DNA of 64,000 nt from Roseburia sp. (GCA_023664265.1 JAMPFV010000007.1:17208-81207), one strand, 5' to 3'. Positions 22,235 through 31,484 are shown, counted from the first letter of the stretch. Notes: generated by a model from the sequence alone, not told the origin. Numbers and translations: made by a program.

Positions 22235-24784
22235 TCACCCTTGCCGTATCTTATCCGGTATCCACTCGCGGATAACCCGATAAATATCCGCCATGTCAAG
22301 CGGCTTCGACAAATATCCGTTCATCCCCGTGCGCATGTACTCCTCCTGCTGCTCCTTCGCTGTATTTCCGGTCAGCGCGATAACGGGAACCTCCTTGAAA
22401 TACGCTCCCTCCATCCTTCTGAGCGCCGTCACGGCCTCGACACCGTCCATCACAGGCATCAGATGGTCCATAAACACCAAGTCATATCGGTTCCTCTCTA
22501 TCAGCGACAGCGCCTGACGGCCATCCTCCGCCGTATCGATCCGCATCTGAAGCGGCTTGAGCATCTCCTCCGCAACCATGCGGTTAATCTCATTGTCGTC
22601 CACAATCAACACCCGCGCGTCCGGCGCAAGGAACGCCTCCTCCTCGATCGTCCCCTGCAGCGTCTCCTCCCTTGAAGGGATTTTCCTGCTCTCTCCGGAC
22701 ACCTGTCGATTCTCAATCAGGTTGCAGAAATTATAGCTGTAGAGCGGCTTGTTCATTGTGAAAATGTCCTCTGAGAAGTCATTCTCGACCATCGGGTTGC
22801 GCAGACCGCAGACCAGCGCTCCAGCATTCAATAACGCCTGCTTTTTATCCGCATCCAACTGCTCGTATTGGTCCGTAAAGTAAAATATCTGTGCGTCCTT
22901 TGGCAGCTCCGCCGAAAGATCCTCTATGTAGGGAAGCCCGTAGCAGACCGCAAGCTTTCTCAGCATCCCGTTTGCGGCCTCGCTGCTCATGCTTCCCGCG
23001 ACTGCCGCCCGACACGAATCGGAAATCCACGCCGCCCGCTGCGCCTCGACAATGCGCTGGTGGATGGTGAAATAAAATTCGCTGCCCTTGCCGTACTCGC
23101 TCGTCACGCCGATGCTTCCGTTCATCATCTCCACAAGCTGCTTGGAGATGGACAGTCCCAAGCCCGTTCCCTCCTTGTGGTGGTTCTTCTTGGCATCCAC
23201 CTGCTGGAACGATCCAAACAGCTTCCCGATATCCTCCTCGCGGATGCCCTGCCCCGTATCCCGCACCGAGATAAACAGCTCGATATCCTCTCCCTCTATG
23301 CGGTTGACCTTCACTGTCAGGCAGACGCAGCCTCTCTCCGTGAACTTTGTCGCATTGTTCATCAGATTGATGATAACCTGCCGGATCCGCAGCGCATCGC
23401 CGTACAGCTTGGCGGGCATATCCGCGTCAATGTCAAACAGCAGCTCAACAGGCTTTGTCCCTATCCGATTCAGGATAATCATACCAAGGTCGCTGAGCAT
23501 GGACATGAAATCGTACTCCTCGTCCACCAGCTCCATCTTCCCCGACTCAATCTTGGACATATCCAGAAGGTCGTTGATGATCGTGAGCAGCGCGTTCCCC
23601 GAATTGCGGATATTGATCAGATACTCTCTGTCCTGCCTGGGCATATCGTCCCGCCGCAGCATGATCTGGGTCATTCCCACAATCGCGTTCATCGGCGTGC
23701 GAATCTCGTGGGAAACATTGGACACAAACGCCGATTTGGCCTGATTGGCCGCATCTGCGCGCTCCTTTTCCTGCCGGACACGCTCCATCAGCTCATGTTG
23801 CTCCGTGACGTCCACCAGCAGCATACTGTAGCCCGATACCTTATTCTTCTCCCTGATTTCCATGACCTTTTTATTATAGTACTTCCCGTAAATCTGCTGG
23901 ATCTTCTCCGAATTGGTGAAAAGCCGATACATATCGCCGGAAACCGTCTCATTCTTGCGCTTGTAATTCAGCTCCGTGAAGACCTTCTTCGCGTAAGAAT
24001 TGGCGTCCAGATACCCGTACATCTCATCGACAATGATAACGGCGTCGCCCATCCGGTCGAACACCCATTGCTGCCCCAGCTCCATAATCCCGAAAAATTC
24101 ATTCTTGTATACACTGACGATAATCTCCAAAATCGCCAGAGACGCGCAAATCGGCACGATGTCAAAGGAAAAATCAAATAACAGCATCAGTATTAAGGAG
24201 ATAGTAATAACAAACTGCGCGCCCGCCAGCTTCGCGAGATTGTTGCGCTCCCGCTCAATCTGTACCTGAAAAATGCGCGCTGTCGTATAGAGCATACCGC
24301 AAATCAACACAACACAGGTCGCAGCATACCACAGCATATACAGCACATTTGGCACAGCTTCAAGCATGACCAGCCGATAACGCTCACTCTTTACGAATTG
24401 CAGGCGTTCAAACACCAGCCCCTGCCCGTCGCCAATCCACAGGATAAACAGCATGAACACGCCAATCGCAGTGAGCAGTGAAAACCCCGTCCGCCCCCAT
24501 TTGTGATACTTTACGCTCAGATAAGACCACAAAAACAGCTCGAACATCAGATAAAAGATCACATTTCCGGAATATTCCATCTTGAGCGCGATCAGCGCCC
24601 CCTCATGCGTCTGTGTCTGCAGCAGCAACATATAGCTGCCGTTAATGATCAGGCAGCCCAGATTCGCCAACAGCAGATACATGGAGGTTCTGCTGCGCGT
24701 CTTGCGCACCAGCAGGATACAGCCGACAAGCGGCACCAAAATTCCGATGGATTGTACAATATTGACTATGCTATAAACTATCAT
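22235..24784 (-). CDS. Hybrid sensor histidine kinase with C-terminal receiver
   Basis: An 849-residue membrane kinase. Residues 1 to about 225 hold seven hydrophobic segments of the histidine-kinase N-terminal 7TM type. A PAS-like stretch follows (VFDRMGDAVIIVDEMYGYLDA), then the HisKA box FVSNVSHEIRTPMNAIVGMT with phosphoacceptor His, HATPase motifs (LMNNATKFTERGCVC, DTGQGIREEDIGKLFGSF, GTGLGLSISKQLVE), a degenerate receiver-like segment and a canonical receiver (VLIVDDNEINRMVAEEML, FMDHLMPVMDGVEAV with Asp acceptor). There is no HPt domain, so the phosphate likely leaves through a separate HPt protein. GGAG lies 7 bases before the ATG. Confidence 0.92.
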   Translation of the reverse strand: MIVYSIVNIVQSIGILVPLVGCILLVRKTRSRTSMYLLLANLGCLIINGSYMLLLQTQTHEGALIALKMEYSGNVIFYLMFELFLWSYLSVKYHKWGRTGFSLLTAIGVFMLFILWIGDGQGLVFERLQFVKSERYRLVMLEAVPNVLYMLWYAATCVVLICGMLYTTARIFQVQIERERNNLAKLAGAQFVITISLILMLLFDFSFDIVPICASLAILEIIVSVYKNEFFGIMELGQQWVFDRMGDAVIIVDEMYGYLDANSYAKKVFTELNYKRKNETVSGDMYRLFTNSEKIQQIYGKYYNKKVMEIREKNKVSGYSMLLVDVTEQHELMERVRQEKERADAANQAKSAFVSNVSHEIRTPMNAIVGMTQIMLRRDDMPRQDREYLINIRNSGNALLTIINDLLDMSKIESGKMELVDEEYDFMSMLSDLGMIILNRIGTKPVELLFDIDADMPAKLYGDALRIRQVIINLMNNATKFTERGCVCLTVKVNRIEGEDIELFISVRDTGQGIREEDIGKLFGSFQQVDAKKNHHKEGTGLGLSISKQLVEMMNGSIGVTSEYGKGSEFYFTIHQRIVEAQRAAWISDSCRAAVAGSMSSEAANGMLRKLAVCYGLPYIEDLSAELPKDAQIFYFTDQYEQLDADKKQALLNAGALVCGLRNPMVENDFSEDIFTMNKPLYSYNFCNLIENRQVSGESRKIPSREETLQGTIEEEAFLAPDARVLIVDDNEINRMVAEEMLKPLQMRIDTAEDGRQALSLIERNRYDLVFMDHLMPVMDGVEAVTALRRMEGAYFKEVPVIALTGNTAKEQQEEYMRTGMNGYLSKPLDMADIYRVIREWIPDKIRQG

Positions 24785-24915
24785 TCCGCTTCTCCGCCAC
24801 TTTCTTCTTTGATTAATATATTATGTTTTCACTGCCCTGCGGTATCCGTTCTGCCGCACCCTTTTTACCAGAATACCAAATATTTTATCGGATGACAAAC
24901 AAAATATTCCGCTAC

Positions 24916-25086
24916 TCACTCCTTTTCCATATTCTCAAGCGCATATTCGCAGGCCTGTATCACGAAGCCAGAGAACGTCACATCATTTTCTTTTATTGCT
25001 TCTTCTATCTGCTCTATCAGGGATAACGGAAATCGGATAGACTTTGTCTCAGATTCTTTACGGTCAGATTTGATTTGAAAAGCCAT
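24916..25086 (-). CDS. Small ribbon-helix-helix-like DNA-binding protein
   Basis: A 56-residue protein: a basic strand-like start (MAFQIKSDRKESETKSIRFP) followed by two helices (LSLIEQIEEAIKEN and TFSGFVIQACEYALENM). The strand-helix-helix layout with IRFP and SGFVIQA fits the Arc/MetJ-type repressor fold, often an antitoxin. No toxin gene adjoins. GGAGG lies 7 bases before ATG 25086. Divergent from the LysM gene, so it could regulate it or itself. Confidence 0.7.
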   Translation of the reverse strand: MAFQIKSDRKESETKSIRFPLSLIEQIEEAIKENDVTFSGFVIQACEYALENMEKE

Positions 25087-25185
25087 ACAGCCACCTCCTA
25101 TATTACATATCATATTGCATTATTCCTTATTTATAAGTATTATAGAAAGAAATATTTTTTTATGATTATCGCATTACGTTTTGTG

Positions 25186-25214
25186 TTGCATTTTGCATTT
25201 CACTGTGTTATACT
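25186..25214 (+). promoter_or_regulatory. Promoter of the LysM protein gene
   Basis: TTGCAT (25186-25191), 17 bases, TATACT (25209-25214), giving a leader of about 28 bases before the AAGGAGG site. Confidence 0.7.
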
Positions 25215-25248
25215 AACTCTCGTAATTAATTTTAAGGAGGAAATGACA

Positions 25249-26124
25249 ATGTACAAAAAATTATTAAAAACCGCTGTGGCAATAACCGCCTTAGTCGGTG
25301 TGTTAGCCGCGGGAACCGTATCCTTTGCGGCTGAGGAATACACCGTACAAAGCGATGATTCTCTCGCGAAAATTGCGGATCGGTTCTACGGCGATGCGAC
25401 AAAATGGAAAGCAATCTATGAGGCCAACAAGGCTTCCGTTAAAAATCCGAATCTTATCTATAGGGGACAAGTTTTGATCATTCCCGATTTGACACCTGAG
25501 GAAAAGGACACTGTCGAAGCAAATACCGCCACTAACGAGACAATCCCTGTACCACCGTCAGAAACAGAAGCTTCCACTCCCGCGACGGAAACAGAAGCTT
25601 CCACTCCTGCGGCGGAAACAGAGGATTCTGCTTCTGTGGCTGACACTACAACAGCTCTCCCTGCAAAGAATGTTCCCGTCGGAGCCAATCCGGTATATAC
25701 AGATTTTACCGGAGGCGGATACCGATATACTTTTAAAAGCGGAAAATGGATACACTGTCCTGCGGCTATGGACTCTATGTCAGAAATAACAGATGCGTAT
25801 GGCGTTACTTATCGCGAATACTATGGCGTGGAAGGCACAAACGAAGCAATTATGAAAAGTGTCGCAGATTATATAGCGCAGAATCCCAGTTCAAATTTTG
25901 CTTCCCTTATCAGCCAATATGGAAACCAATTCGTTATTGTCACCACCCGCGGCGGATTATGGGATGATAGTTCCGATTATACATGGTTTTATGGCATCAT
26001 GGATTGTGAGCCTGAGGACTGTGTATATATGTTTATACCAGGATACAGCTTTGAAGAAGGGGAAGTGGAAGCGATATGCAACGAGTTATTTGACGCTGTA
26101 TCGTCCGACATATACTTCAACTGA
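25249..26124 (+). CDS. Secreted LysM-domain protein
   Basis: A 291-residue exported protein. The Sec signal peptide is MYKKLLKTAVAITALVGVLA, with cleavage likely after SFA. One LysM domain follows (EYTVQSDDSLAKIADRFYGD with YRGQVLIIPDL), which binds peptidoglycan. Then come about 60 residues of Pro/Thr/Glu-rich linker with TEASTPATETEASTPA repeats, and a C-terminal domain (about 150-291) of unknown type with YRYTFKSGKWIHCP. A wall-associated, possibly surface-acting factor is likely. AAGGAGG lies 7 bases before ATG 25249; the upstream frame to 25075 runs through the promoter. The gene ends 32 bp before a copy of the dispersed hairpin repeat. Confidence 0.88.
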   Translation: MYKKLLKTAVAITALVGVLAAGTVSFAAEEYTVQSDDSLAKIADRFYGDATKWKAIYEANKASVKNPNLIYRGQVLIIPDLTPEEKDTVEANTATNETIPVPPSETEASTPATETEASTPAAETEDSASVADTTTALPAKNVPVGANPVYTDFTGGGYRYTFKSGKWIHCPAAMDSMSEITDAYGVTYREYYGVEGTNEAIMKSVADYIAQNPSSNFASLISQYGNQFVIVTTRGGLWDDSSDYTWFYGIMDCEPEDCVYMFIPGYSFEEGEVEAICNELFDAVSSDIYFN

Positions 26125-26156
26125 TACTGTTAAAAGCGAAGCATCAAAAAACACTG

Positions 26157-26185
26157 AGGAAGCGCTGATTAAATCACCGCTTCCT
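26157..26185. repeat. Single-hairpin copy of the dispersed intergenic repeat
   Basis: AGGAAGCG and CGCTTCCT pair around the loop CTGATTAAATCAC. The sequence is almost identical to the outer hairpin of the larger elements at 31574-31699 and 44719-44861. It lies just past the LysM gene and may also serve as its terminator. Confidence 0.75.
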
Positions 26186-26258
26186 TAGAATGTTTTGTTA
26201 CCATAATAATCAAGGGATATTCCGTGAATGCAAATCGGAATATCCCCTTAACTATTCT

Positions 26259-26819
26259 CTATGCCAATTGTAATCCTGCCAGCTCCCTGACTTCTTCGAG
26301 TGGCAGTTCCGTATCCTCTGCAATCTCCTCAAGCGTCTGCTTTCCCCTTGCAATCAAGCGGCGCGCAAATGCTTTTTTCTCCTCTGTAATCCTCTTTTCC
26401 GCTAAATCTTCAAATATCTGACACATAATCTCCTGACCTCCTTCTGTCTCTTTAAAATACTTCACTTGTTTTGCCAATATCGGATAAAACATATCAACAG
26501 AGCTTAAACATCGAAAGTCATGCATCAATTTTCCAACAGGATCGTCATCATCCTTATAGCTGCCATTCACATATATAATGTGAGAACCATCATTAAAATA
26601 TGCATCCGTCTCTTCAATCGTTCTATTGACGTGATACAAAGGATATCCCGCCCCTATTACATCATCTGCTGTTATGAATATCACATAAGAATCATGAATT
26701 TCCTTAAATTCCTGTCCTGCCTTCAGCATTTTTGTGTCAATCATACTGCTATGGAATCTTGCTCTGTGAACATCCGCTCCTGCCGGTGCACGTTGAACCT
26801 CAATATCATAAACCCTTTT
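26259..26819 (-). pseudogene. Rpn-family recombination-promoting nuclease, N-terminally truncated
   Basis: The remaining frame reads RVYDIEVQRAPAGADVHRAR, then FHSSMIDTKMLKAGQEF, the middle of Rpn/PD-(D/E)XK transposase-like proteins (typical KVYDIEVQRA with catalytic Glu, RARFHSSMID). The C-terminal part continues normally (SYVIFITADDVIGAGYPLYH, GSHIIYVNGSYKD) to a Glu/Ala-rich helical end. An in-frame stop lies right before RVYD, and the N-terminal half with the first acidic catalytic residues is missing, so the gene is probably dead. ATG 26744 would give a 161-residue leftover protein. These genes multiply in Lachnospiraceae genomes. Confidence 0.7.
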
Positions 26820-26863
26820 TCAATCATCTTCCTTTTCACCCTTATACACAAATTACCATTCCC

Positions 26864-27565
26864 TTACCGCCTCTCAAACAGCGCGCGAACCTCCATCTTA
26901 TCTATAATCCCCTGCGCATCCACCCCCGGGTGCGTCACATAAATCCTGCAGACCTGCTCCACAAACACACAATCAACGCCGATTCTCCTCGCGATATCCT
27001 CTATCCTGCGCCCTGCCCGCATCTCCCGGATAATCGTCTCCACGACCTCCTTCAGGTTCTTTTCTGTAACACCCGTTATTGTGCTTTGCCCCGTCTCCTG
27101 CGCGATGTCTCTCCGTTCCACCCGCCAAGCGCCGGACGCCTCGTCCACCTCCAGAACTGCCATTGTTATCGGCTGACGGAACCGCCTTGGGCCACAGCTT
27201 CCGGGATTCAGCCAGAGAGTCCCCTCCTCTGTTTTCTCTTCATATTTGTGCGAATGGCCGTACACAAAGACATCCGTCCCGCTCAAATCCGCCTTTCTGT
27301 GCTTTTTGTTGTGCACCATATAGATATTCAGTCCAAACAGCGTGATTGTAAGCTCCTGCGGGAGCGCCTTGGCCCAGTCGCCGTCATTGTTGCCGCGCAC
27401 CGCGTAAACCGGCGCAAGCGCTTCCAGCGCGCACAGGATTTCCCGACTGTTGATGTCGCCGCCGTGCAGAATCACCTCACAGCTTTTGATAACATCTGTT
27501 ACTTCTTCCCGAAGTAAGCCGTGCGTATCCGATAGAACCGCAATCCGATGCCTTGAATCCGACAT
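26864..27565 (-). CDS. YfcE/MJ0936-type metallophosphoesterase with C-terminal HTH-like extension
   Basis: A 233-residue enzyme. Residues 6-160 are a calcineurin-like phosphoesterase of the YfcE type: metal ligands in VLSDTHGLL, LHGGDINS, AVRGNNDGDW, MVHNKK and VFVYGHSHKYEE. The extra 60 or so residues (about 170-230) contain a helix-turn-helix-like stretch, RRIEDIARRIGVDCVFVEQV, absent from plain YfcE. ATG 27565 is preferred; the longer frame to 27628 begins inside the intergenic gap. Ribosome site is weak (AAGGCG about 12 bases upstream). Confidence 0.85.
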   Translation of the reverse strand: MSDSRHRIAVLSDTHGLLREEVTDVIKSCEVILHGGDINSREILCALEALAPVYAVRGNNDGDWAKALPQELTITLFGLNIYMVHNKKHRKADLSGTDVFVYGHSHKYEEKTEEGTLWLNPGSCGPRRFRQPITMAVLEVDEASGAWRVERRDIAQETGQSTITGVTEKNLKEVVETIIREMRAGRRIEDIARRIGVDCVFVEQVCRIYVTHPGVDAQGIIDKMEVRALFERR

Positions 27566-27655
27566 AATAATAACCACGCCTTTCCGGTACCTGCGAATCT
27601 GATAACCATACCTTTCCGATACCCGCATATCTGTTCCTTTTCCGATGATGTCGCC

Positions 27656-28189
27656 CTATGAGACTATGAATCGTTCCAAATGCTTCCGCACATACGTCCC
27701 CACCACGCCAATCAGCACGCCCGCCGCCAGTCCTGCGAGCATCAGTATCGGCAGATAATACAGCACGCTCGCGCTCCCCACGATACACACAGCCGCCAGA
27801 AGCTGTCCGATATTGTGGCTCACCCCGCCCGCAGCGCTGACCCCCACCGGCGAAAAGCCTCTACACCGCTTGCATAGCAGGAGCATCACCAGAAAACTCA
27901 AAATGCCGCCCGCCAGACTATAGGCGAGGGACGCCACATTCCCAAACAGCGCCGCCGTCAGCACGATTCGGAGTACGGAAACCTCCGCGACCTGCATCGG
28001 CTTGAGAAAATAAAACCCGAGCAGCACCACCAGATTCGCAAGCCCGAGCTTTATCCCTGGAATGCCGACAGACAGCGGAATCAGCGTCTCAATATAGCTG
28101 AATATCATCGCAAGCGCCGTCAGCATCGCCGAGTACGCCACTCTTTTTGCCACGCCCGTCGTCCTCCCCTCCCAACCGTCTCTATTCAC
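27656..28189 (-). CDS. Gx transporter family membrane protein
   Basis: A 177-residue integral membrane protein with five to six hydrophobic segments. The start VAYSAMLTALAMIFSYIETLIP, with GIPGIKLGLANLVVL, matches the Gx transporter family (long annotated as heptaprenyl diphosphate synthase component I, PF07456), now thought to be an S-component-like transporter. The start codon is GTG at 28189, overlapping the apbE stop by 4 bases, so it is coupled. In many Clostridia this gene and apbE accompany flavin-carrying electron transport (Rnf) genes; none are in this window. Confidence 0.87.
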   Translation of the reverse strand: MNRDGWEGRTTGVAKRVAYSAMLTALAMIFSYIETLIPLSVGIPGIKLGLANLVVLLGFYFLKPMQVAEVSVLRIVLTAALFGNVASLAYSLAGGILSFLVMLLLCKRCRGFSPVGVSAAGGVSHNIGQLLAAVCIVGSASVLYYLPILMLAGLAAGVLIGVVGTYVRKHLERFIVS

Positions 28190-29217
28190 CGACGGATAAT
28201 CTCCACCGTCATTTCGTCCGCCGCCGCAAAATCCGACGCGATTCCCTCCGTCACATACAGGCGGTTCTCCTCATCGAACAGCACCATGTCAAAATAATCA
28301 CGGTTCTCCCGCCAGAACGCCTCCGCCCGCTTCCTTCCCATAACGTAAACCGCCGTAGACAGGCCGTCCGCAAGCGTCCCATCCGCGCTGACAATCGTCA
28401 CGGAAACAAGCCCGCTCTGTGCCGGCCGCCCCGTCCTGGGGTCAAGAATGTGATGATATACGACGCCCGCCTCCTCAAAATACCGCTCATAGCCGCCCGA
28501 GGTGACGACCGCCTTGTCCTTCACGGAGAGAATCCCCAGATACGGCGTCGCACCGTCAGGGCTCTTTATCGCTATCCGCCACGCACTCCCGTCGGGTCTT
28601 GCGCCGACAAGCTGCACATTCCCGCCGAGATTGAGCTTCGCGCTTCGGATATGATATTCCTGCATGATTTGTGCGGCACGCCACGCGGTATAGCCCTTGG
28701 CGATTCCGCCAAAATCAATCTCCACCGCCTCGGGCAGCGCAAGCGTCCCGTCCGTCTCATTGTAAATCAGACCCGAGGTGTCCACCCACGCGGTCAGCTC
28801 CGCCAGCTCCTCCTGCGCAGGTACCCGATACGCCTGGGTGTCAAAGCCCCACGCCCGCATTACGGGATAGACCGTGATGTCAAATGCTCCGTCCGTCTCC
28901 TGCCACAGCGCCAGCGAATACCGCAGCAGATACGCTGTATCGTCGGACAGGATCCCCGTCTTATTCCGATTGAGCTCGGACACCTCGCTCCCCGCAAGCC
29001 CTGTTGAGAGCAGCGCGTCCAGCCGTTGGATTTCCTGCGCGGCCGCCTCGACAGCCGCCTCGCTGTCGCGCCCGTATGCGGTGATTTCCATATAGGTGTC
29101 CATCGCGAAGATGCTCCTCGTCGCGGACTTATTCACATCCTCCATGTAATACAGCACAAACGCGCCCAAAAGCAGCACGCACAGCGCAAGGAGAAGAGGC
29201 CGCCAATTGTTCTTCAT
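28186..29217 (-). CDS. apbE: FAD:protein FMN transferase (ApbE)
   Basis: A 343-residue protein with one N-terminal membrane helix or signal (LLLALCVLLLGAFVLYY) and an extracytoplasmic ApbE domain that attaches FMN covalently to a Thr/Ser in partner proteins, such as NqrC/RnfG-like flavoproteins. Motifs: FAMDTYMEITAYG, ELNRNKTGILSDDTAYLL, DFGGIAKGYTAWRA, VVTSGGYERYFE and HHILDPRTGRPA. GGAGGAAGGACAGGAG precedes the ATG. It overlaps the GNAT gene upstream and the Gx gene downstream by 4 bases each. The acceptor protein is not encoded here. Confidence 0.93.
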   Translation of the reverse strand: MKNNWRPLLLALCVLLLGAFVLYYMEDVNKSATRSIFAMDTYMEITAYGRDSEAAVEAAAQEIQRLDALLSTGLAGSEVSELNRNKTGILSDDTAYLLRYSLALWQETDGAFDITVYPVMRAWGFDTQAYRVPAQEELAELTAWVDTSGLIYNETDGTLALPEAVEIDFGGIAKGYTAWRAAQIMQEYHIRSAKLNLGGNVQLVGARPDGSAWRIAIKSPDGATPYLGILSVKDKAVVTSGGYERYFEEAGVVYHHILDPRTGRPAQSGLVSVTIVSADGTLADGLSTAVYVMGRKRAEAFWRENRDYFDMVLFDEENRLYVTEGIASDFAAADEMTVEIIRR

Positions 29218-29663
29218 CTCTTCTCCTGTCCTTCCTCCGCCTGTGCGTTCAACCGCTTCCGCATCCAGACATGCGGACAGCCCTGCTCGTATTCGATTTC
29301 CCCGTATGCCTCATACCCGTTCTTGCTGTAGAACGCGGCCGCCTGTGTCTGCGCGTGCAGATGCGCCTGCGTCCCGCCGCGCTCTTGAATCTGCCGCTCA
29401 GCGGCCTGCAGCAAGGCAGACCCGCGCGCCTGCCCCCGATAGGGCTTCAAGACCGCGATACGCCCAATCATGTAAGCATTCCTGTCCGCGTCCCAAAAGA
29501 ACCTGCAGGTTCCCACAGGCTCCCCCTGCTCCAGCATCAGCAGATGCACCGCTTCCGCGTCAACCGAGTCAAATTCCTCCTCAAAGCCCTGCTCCTCACA
29601 GAAAACGGTCTTGCGGATGGAAACCGCCTCCTGCGGCAGTGTCGTATATACCTTTATCTCCAT
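29214..29663 (-). CDS. GNAT N-acetyltransferase (ElaA-like)
   Basis: A 149-residue GNAT enzyme. The start MEIKVYTTLPQEAVSIRKTV with FCEEQGF is the ElaA-type N-terminus; the acetyl-CoA loop is GRIAVLKPYRGQARGSALL (Q/RxxGxG/A). The likely acceptor is a small molecule or protein N-terminus, not predictable. ATG 29663, with AGGTG 6 bases upstream, is preferred over GTG 29672. It lies 12 bp after the alpha-glycosidase and overlaps apbE, so the four genes form one transcription unit. Confidence 0.87.
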   Translation of the reverse strand: MEIKVYTTLPQEAVSIRKTVFCEEQGFEEEFDSVDAEAVHLLMLEQGEPVGTCRFFWDADRNAYMIGRIAVLKPYRGQARGSALLQAAERQIQERGGTQAHLHAQTQAAAFYSKNGYEAYGEIEYEQGCPHVWMRKRLNAQAEEGQEKR

Positions 29664-29675
29664 TTGTAACACCTG

Positions 29676-31451
29676 TTATATATTCTGCTGATTGCTCAGG
29701 TATCGGATGCACACCCCGTTCGCGTGAAGCACATCGCCCTCAAGCTTTCTGGAAAAGATAATCTTGCTGTCCGAATCCCTGATAATCGCCAAATCCTCCG
29801 TACTGCTGTTGACAATGACCTCCAGCGTCTCCCCCCAGCCCATCTTTCTAAACTGGATAATCCTCGGATTCTCATAGTCTGAAGGGAAATGGAAGTTCCG
29901 CTCGCGCATCAGCGGCTCCTCCCTGCGGAGCTTTATCAACTGCTTCGTGAGGGAAATCTGCTCGTTATATTTTCCCTGCTCGATGTCCTCCCAAGGCATA
30001 CAGCGGCGGCAGTCGGGGTCAAATCCCCCCTCCATACCGATTTCCGTCCCGTAGTAGATACACACGCTCCCAGGCATGGTGAACAGCAGCGCAAGCAGAC
30101 TGTTGTACTCGTCCAGCCCGTCCGTAACGCTTCTGAGCCGAATCGTATCGTGGGAATCGAGCATATTAAAGAGCACATCGTTCGTCTGCTGCATATAGTT
30201 CGTGTAGCAGCGGTTGATCATAAACTCAAAATCCTCCCCCGTCAGGCTCTTGTCGAGGAAGAAGTCCTTCATACTGCCCGCCAGCGGGTAGTTCATCACC
30301 GAGTCATACTCGTCCCCCCTCAGCCACGGAATCGCGTCGTGCCAGATTTCCCCGAGGATATAGAGGTCGGGCTTTACGGACTTCAGCGCCGCGCGCAGCT
30401 CCTTGCAGAAGGCATGCGATACCTCGTTGGCCACATCCATGCGGATGCCGTCCACATCGTATTTCTTCACCCAGCCGCAGGCCACGCCGATCAGATAGTC
30501 CCGCACCGCCTTGTTGTTCGTGTTGAGCTTGGGCATCGCGTCAAAGAACGCGAAGGTGTAAAGCTGTCCCTTCTTCGCCGCGTCCCACTTATCGGAAAAC
30601 GGAAACTCGTTTATCATAAACCAGTCAAAATACTGCGAATCCCGCCCGTTCTTCAACACATCCTGCCACGGCTTGAAGAAATAGCCGCTGTGGTTGAAAA
30701 CCGCGTCCAGCATGACCCGAATGCCGCGCTTGTGCGCCTCCTGCACAAACCGCTTCATGGTCTCATCACTGCCAAAATGGCTGTCAATCTTCTCATAATC
30801 CGTCGTATCGTACTTATGGTTGGAGTGCGCCTCATTGATCGGCGTCGTATAGATGCCCGTAATCCCCAAATCCTGCAAATAATCCAGCTTGTCAATCATC
30901 CCCTGCAGATCGCCGCCATAGAAATCCCTGTGCTGAATATTCCCCTCGCATTTCCAAGGCTTCACATTCTCGGGATTAATCGAAGGGTCGCCGTTGCAGA
31001 ACCTGTCGGGGAAAATCTGATACCACACCGTCTCATTGACCCAGCCCGGCACCCTGTTAATGTCGATCGGGTTCATCCACGGCATGGTAAAGCACTGTCG
31101 GCTGCGCCCCTTGAGCTGCATCTGCTCCTCGCTGACAAAGCCGTCCTCAAAATAATACCAGTGCTCCGTGTCCGTGATCAGTTCAAAATAATATTTCAGG
31201 CGCTTGAAGGCCGGCTTTATGGTCGTCGTCCACCAAAGCTGGTATTTCAGCCGTTTCTTGAACGGGATATTGGCCTTGTCGCCTGTCCACTCCTCCCCGC
31301 CGCCCAAAATTCCGTTGGCAAACGGGTCTCCGTAAACGATATTCACTTCCTTCACATCATAGCCTGTCTTGATATTGATGATAAGCTGATCCTCATCCAG
31401 CATATAGCAGTAATTGTCCACTGTCCTGTGATAAACCGATGCAAACTCCAT
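29676..31451 (-). CDS. GH13 alpha-glycosidase (neopullulanase / cyclomaltodextrinase type)
   Basis: A 591-residue cytosolic enzyme that hydrolyses maltodextrins, cyclomaltodextrins or pullulan. Residues 1 to about 115 are a CBM34-like N-domain; the TIM barrel follows with the four GH13 regions: VMLDAVFNHSG, DGIRMDVANEV (nucleophile Asp), YILGEIWHDAI (acid Glu) and NMLDSHDTIR. No signal peptide. ATG 31451 is preferred; the frame to 31520 runs over the operator. A perfect 18-bp palindrome lies 16-33 bp before the start and suggests control by a LacI-family regulator or CcpA. Confidence 0.92.
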   Translation of the reverse strand: MEFASVYHRTVDNYCYMLDEDQLIINIKTGYDVKEVNIVYGDPFANGILGGGEEWTGDKANIPFKKRLKYQLWWTTTIKPAFKRLKYYFELITDTEHWYYFEDGFVSEEQMQLKGRSRQCFTMPWMNPIDINRVPGWVNETVWYQIFPDRFCNGDPSINPENVKPWKCEGNIQHRDFYGGDLQGMIDKLDYLQDLGITGIYTTPINEAHSNHKYDTTDYEKIDSHFGSDETMKRFVQEAHKRGIRVMLDAVFNHSGYFFKPWQDVLKNGRDSQYFDWFMINEFPFSDKWDAAKKGQLYTFAFFDAMPKLNTNNKAVRDYLIGVACGWVKKYDVDGIRMDVANEVSHAFCKELRAALKSVKPDLYILGEIWHDAIPWLRGDEYDSVMNYPLAGSMKDFFLDKSLTGEDFEFMINRCYTNYMQQTNDVLFNMLDSHDTIRLRSVTDGLDEYNSLLALLFTMPGSVCIYYGTEIGMEGGFDPDCRRCMPWEDIEQGKYNEQISLTKQLIKLRREEPLMRERNFHFPSDYENPRIIQFRKMGWGETLEVIVNSSTEDLAIIRDSDSKIIFSRKLEGDVLHANGVCIRYLSNQQNI

Positions 31452-31466
31452 ACCTTCCCGCCTTTC

Positions 31467-31484
31467 TTGGAAAACGTTTTCCAA
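31467..31484 (-). promoter_or_regulatory. Palindromic LacI/CcpA-type operator
   Basis: TTGGAAAACGTTTTCCAA is a perfect 18-bp palindrome with the central CG of LacI-family operators and cre sites. It lies in the leader of the alpha-glycosidase gene, overlapping the region just before its ribosome site. Confidence 0.75.

Noticed and set aside
26144..26190. The hairpin after the LysM gene as a plain terminator only
   Set aside because: It may terminate, but its arms and loop match the repeat family at 31.6 and 44.8 kb too well to be only that; listed as a repeat copy.
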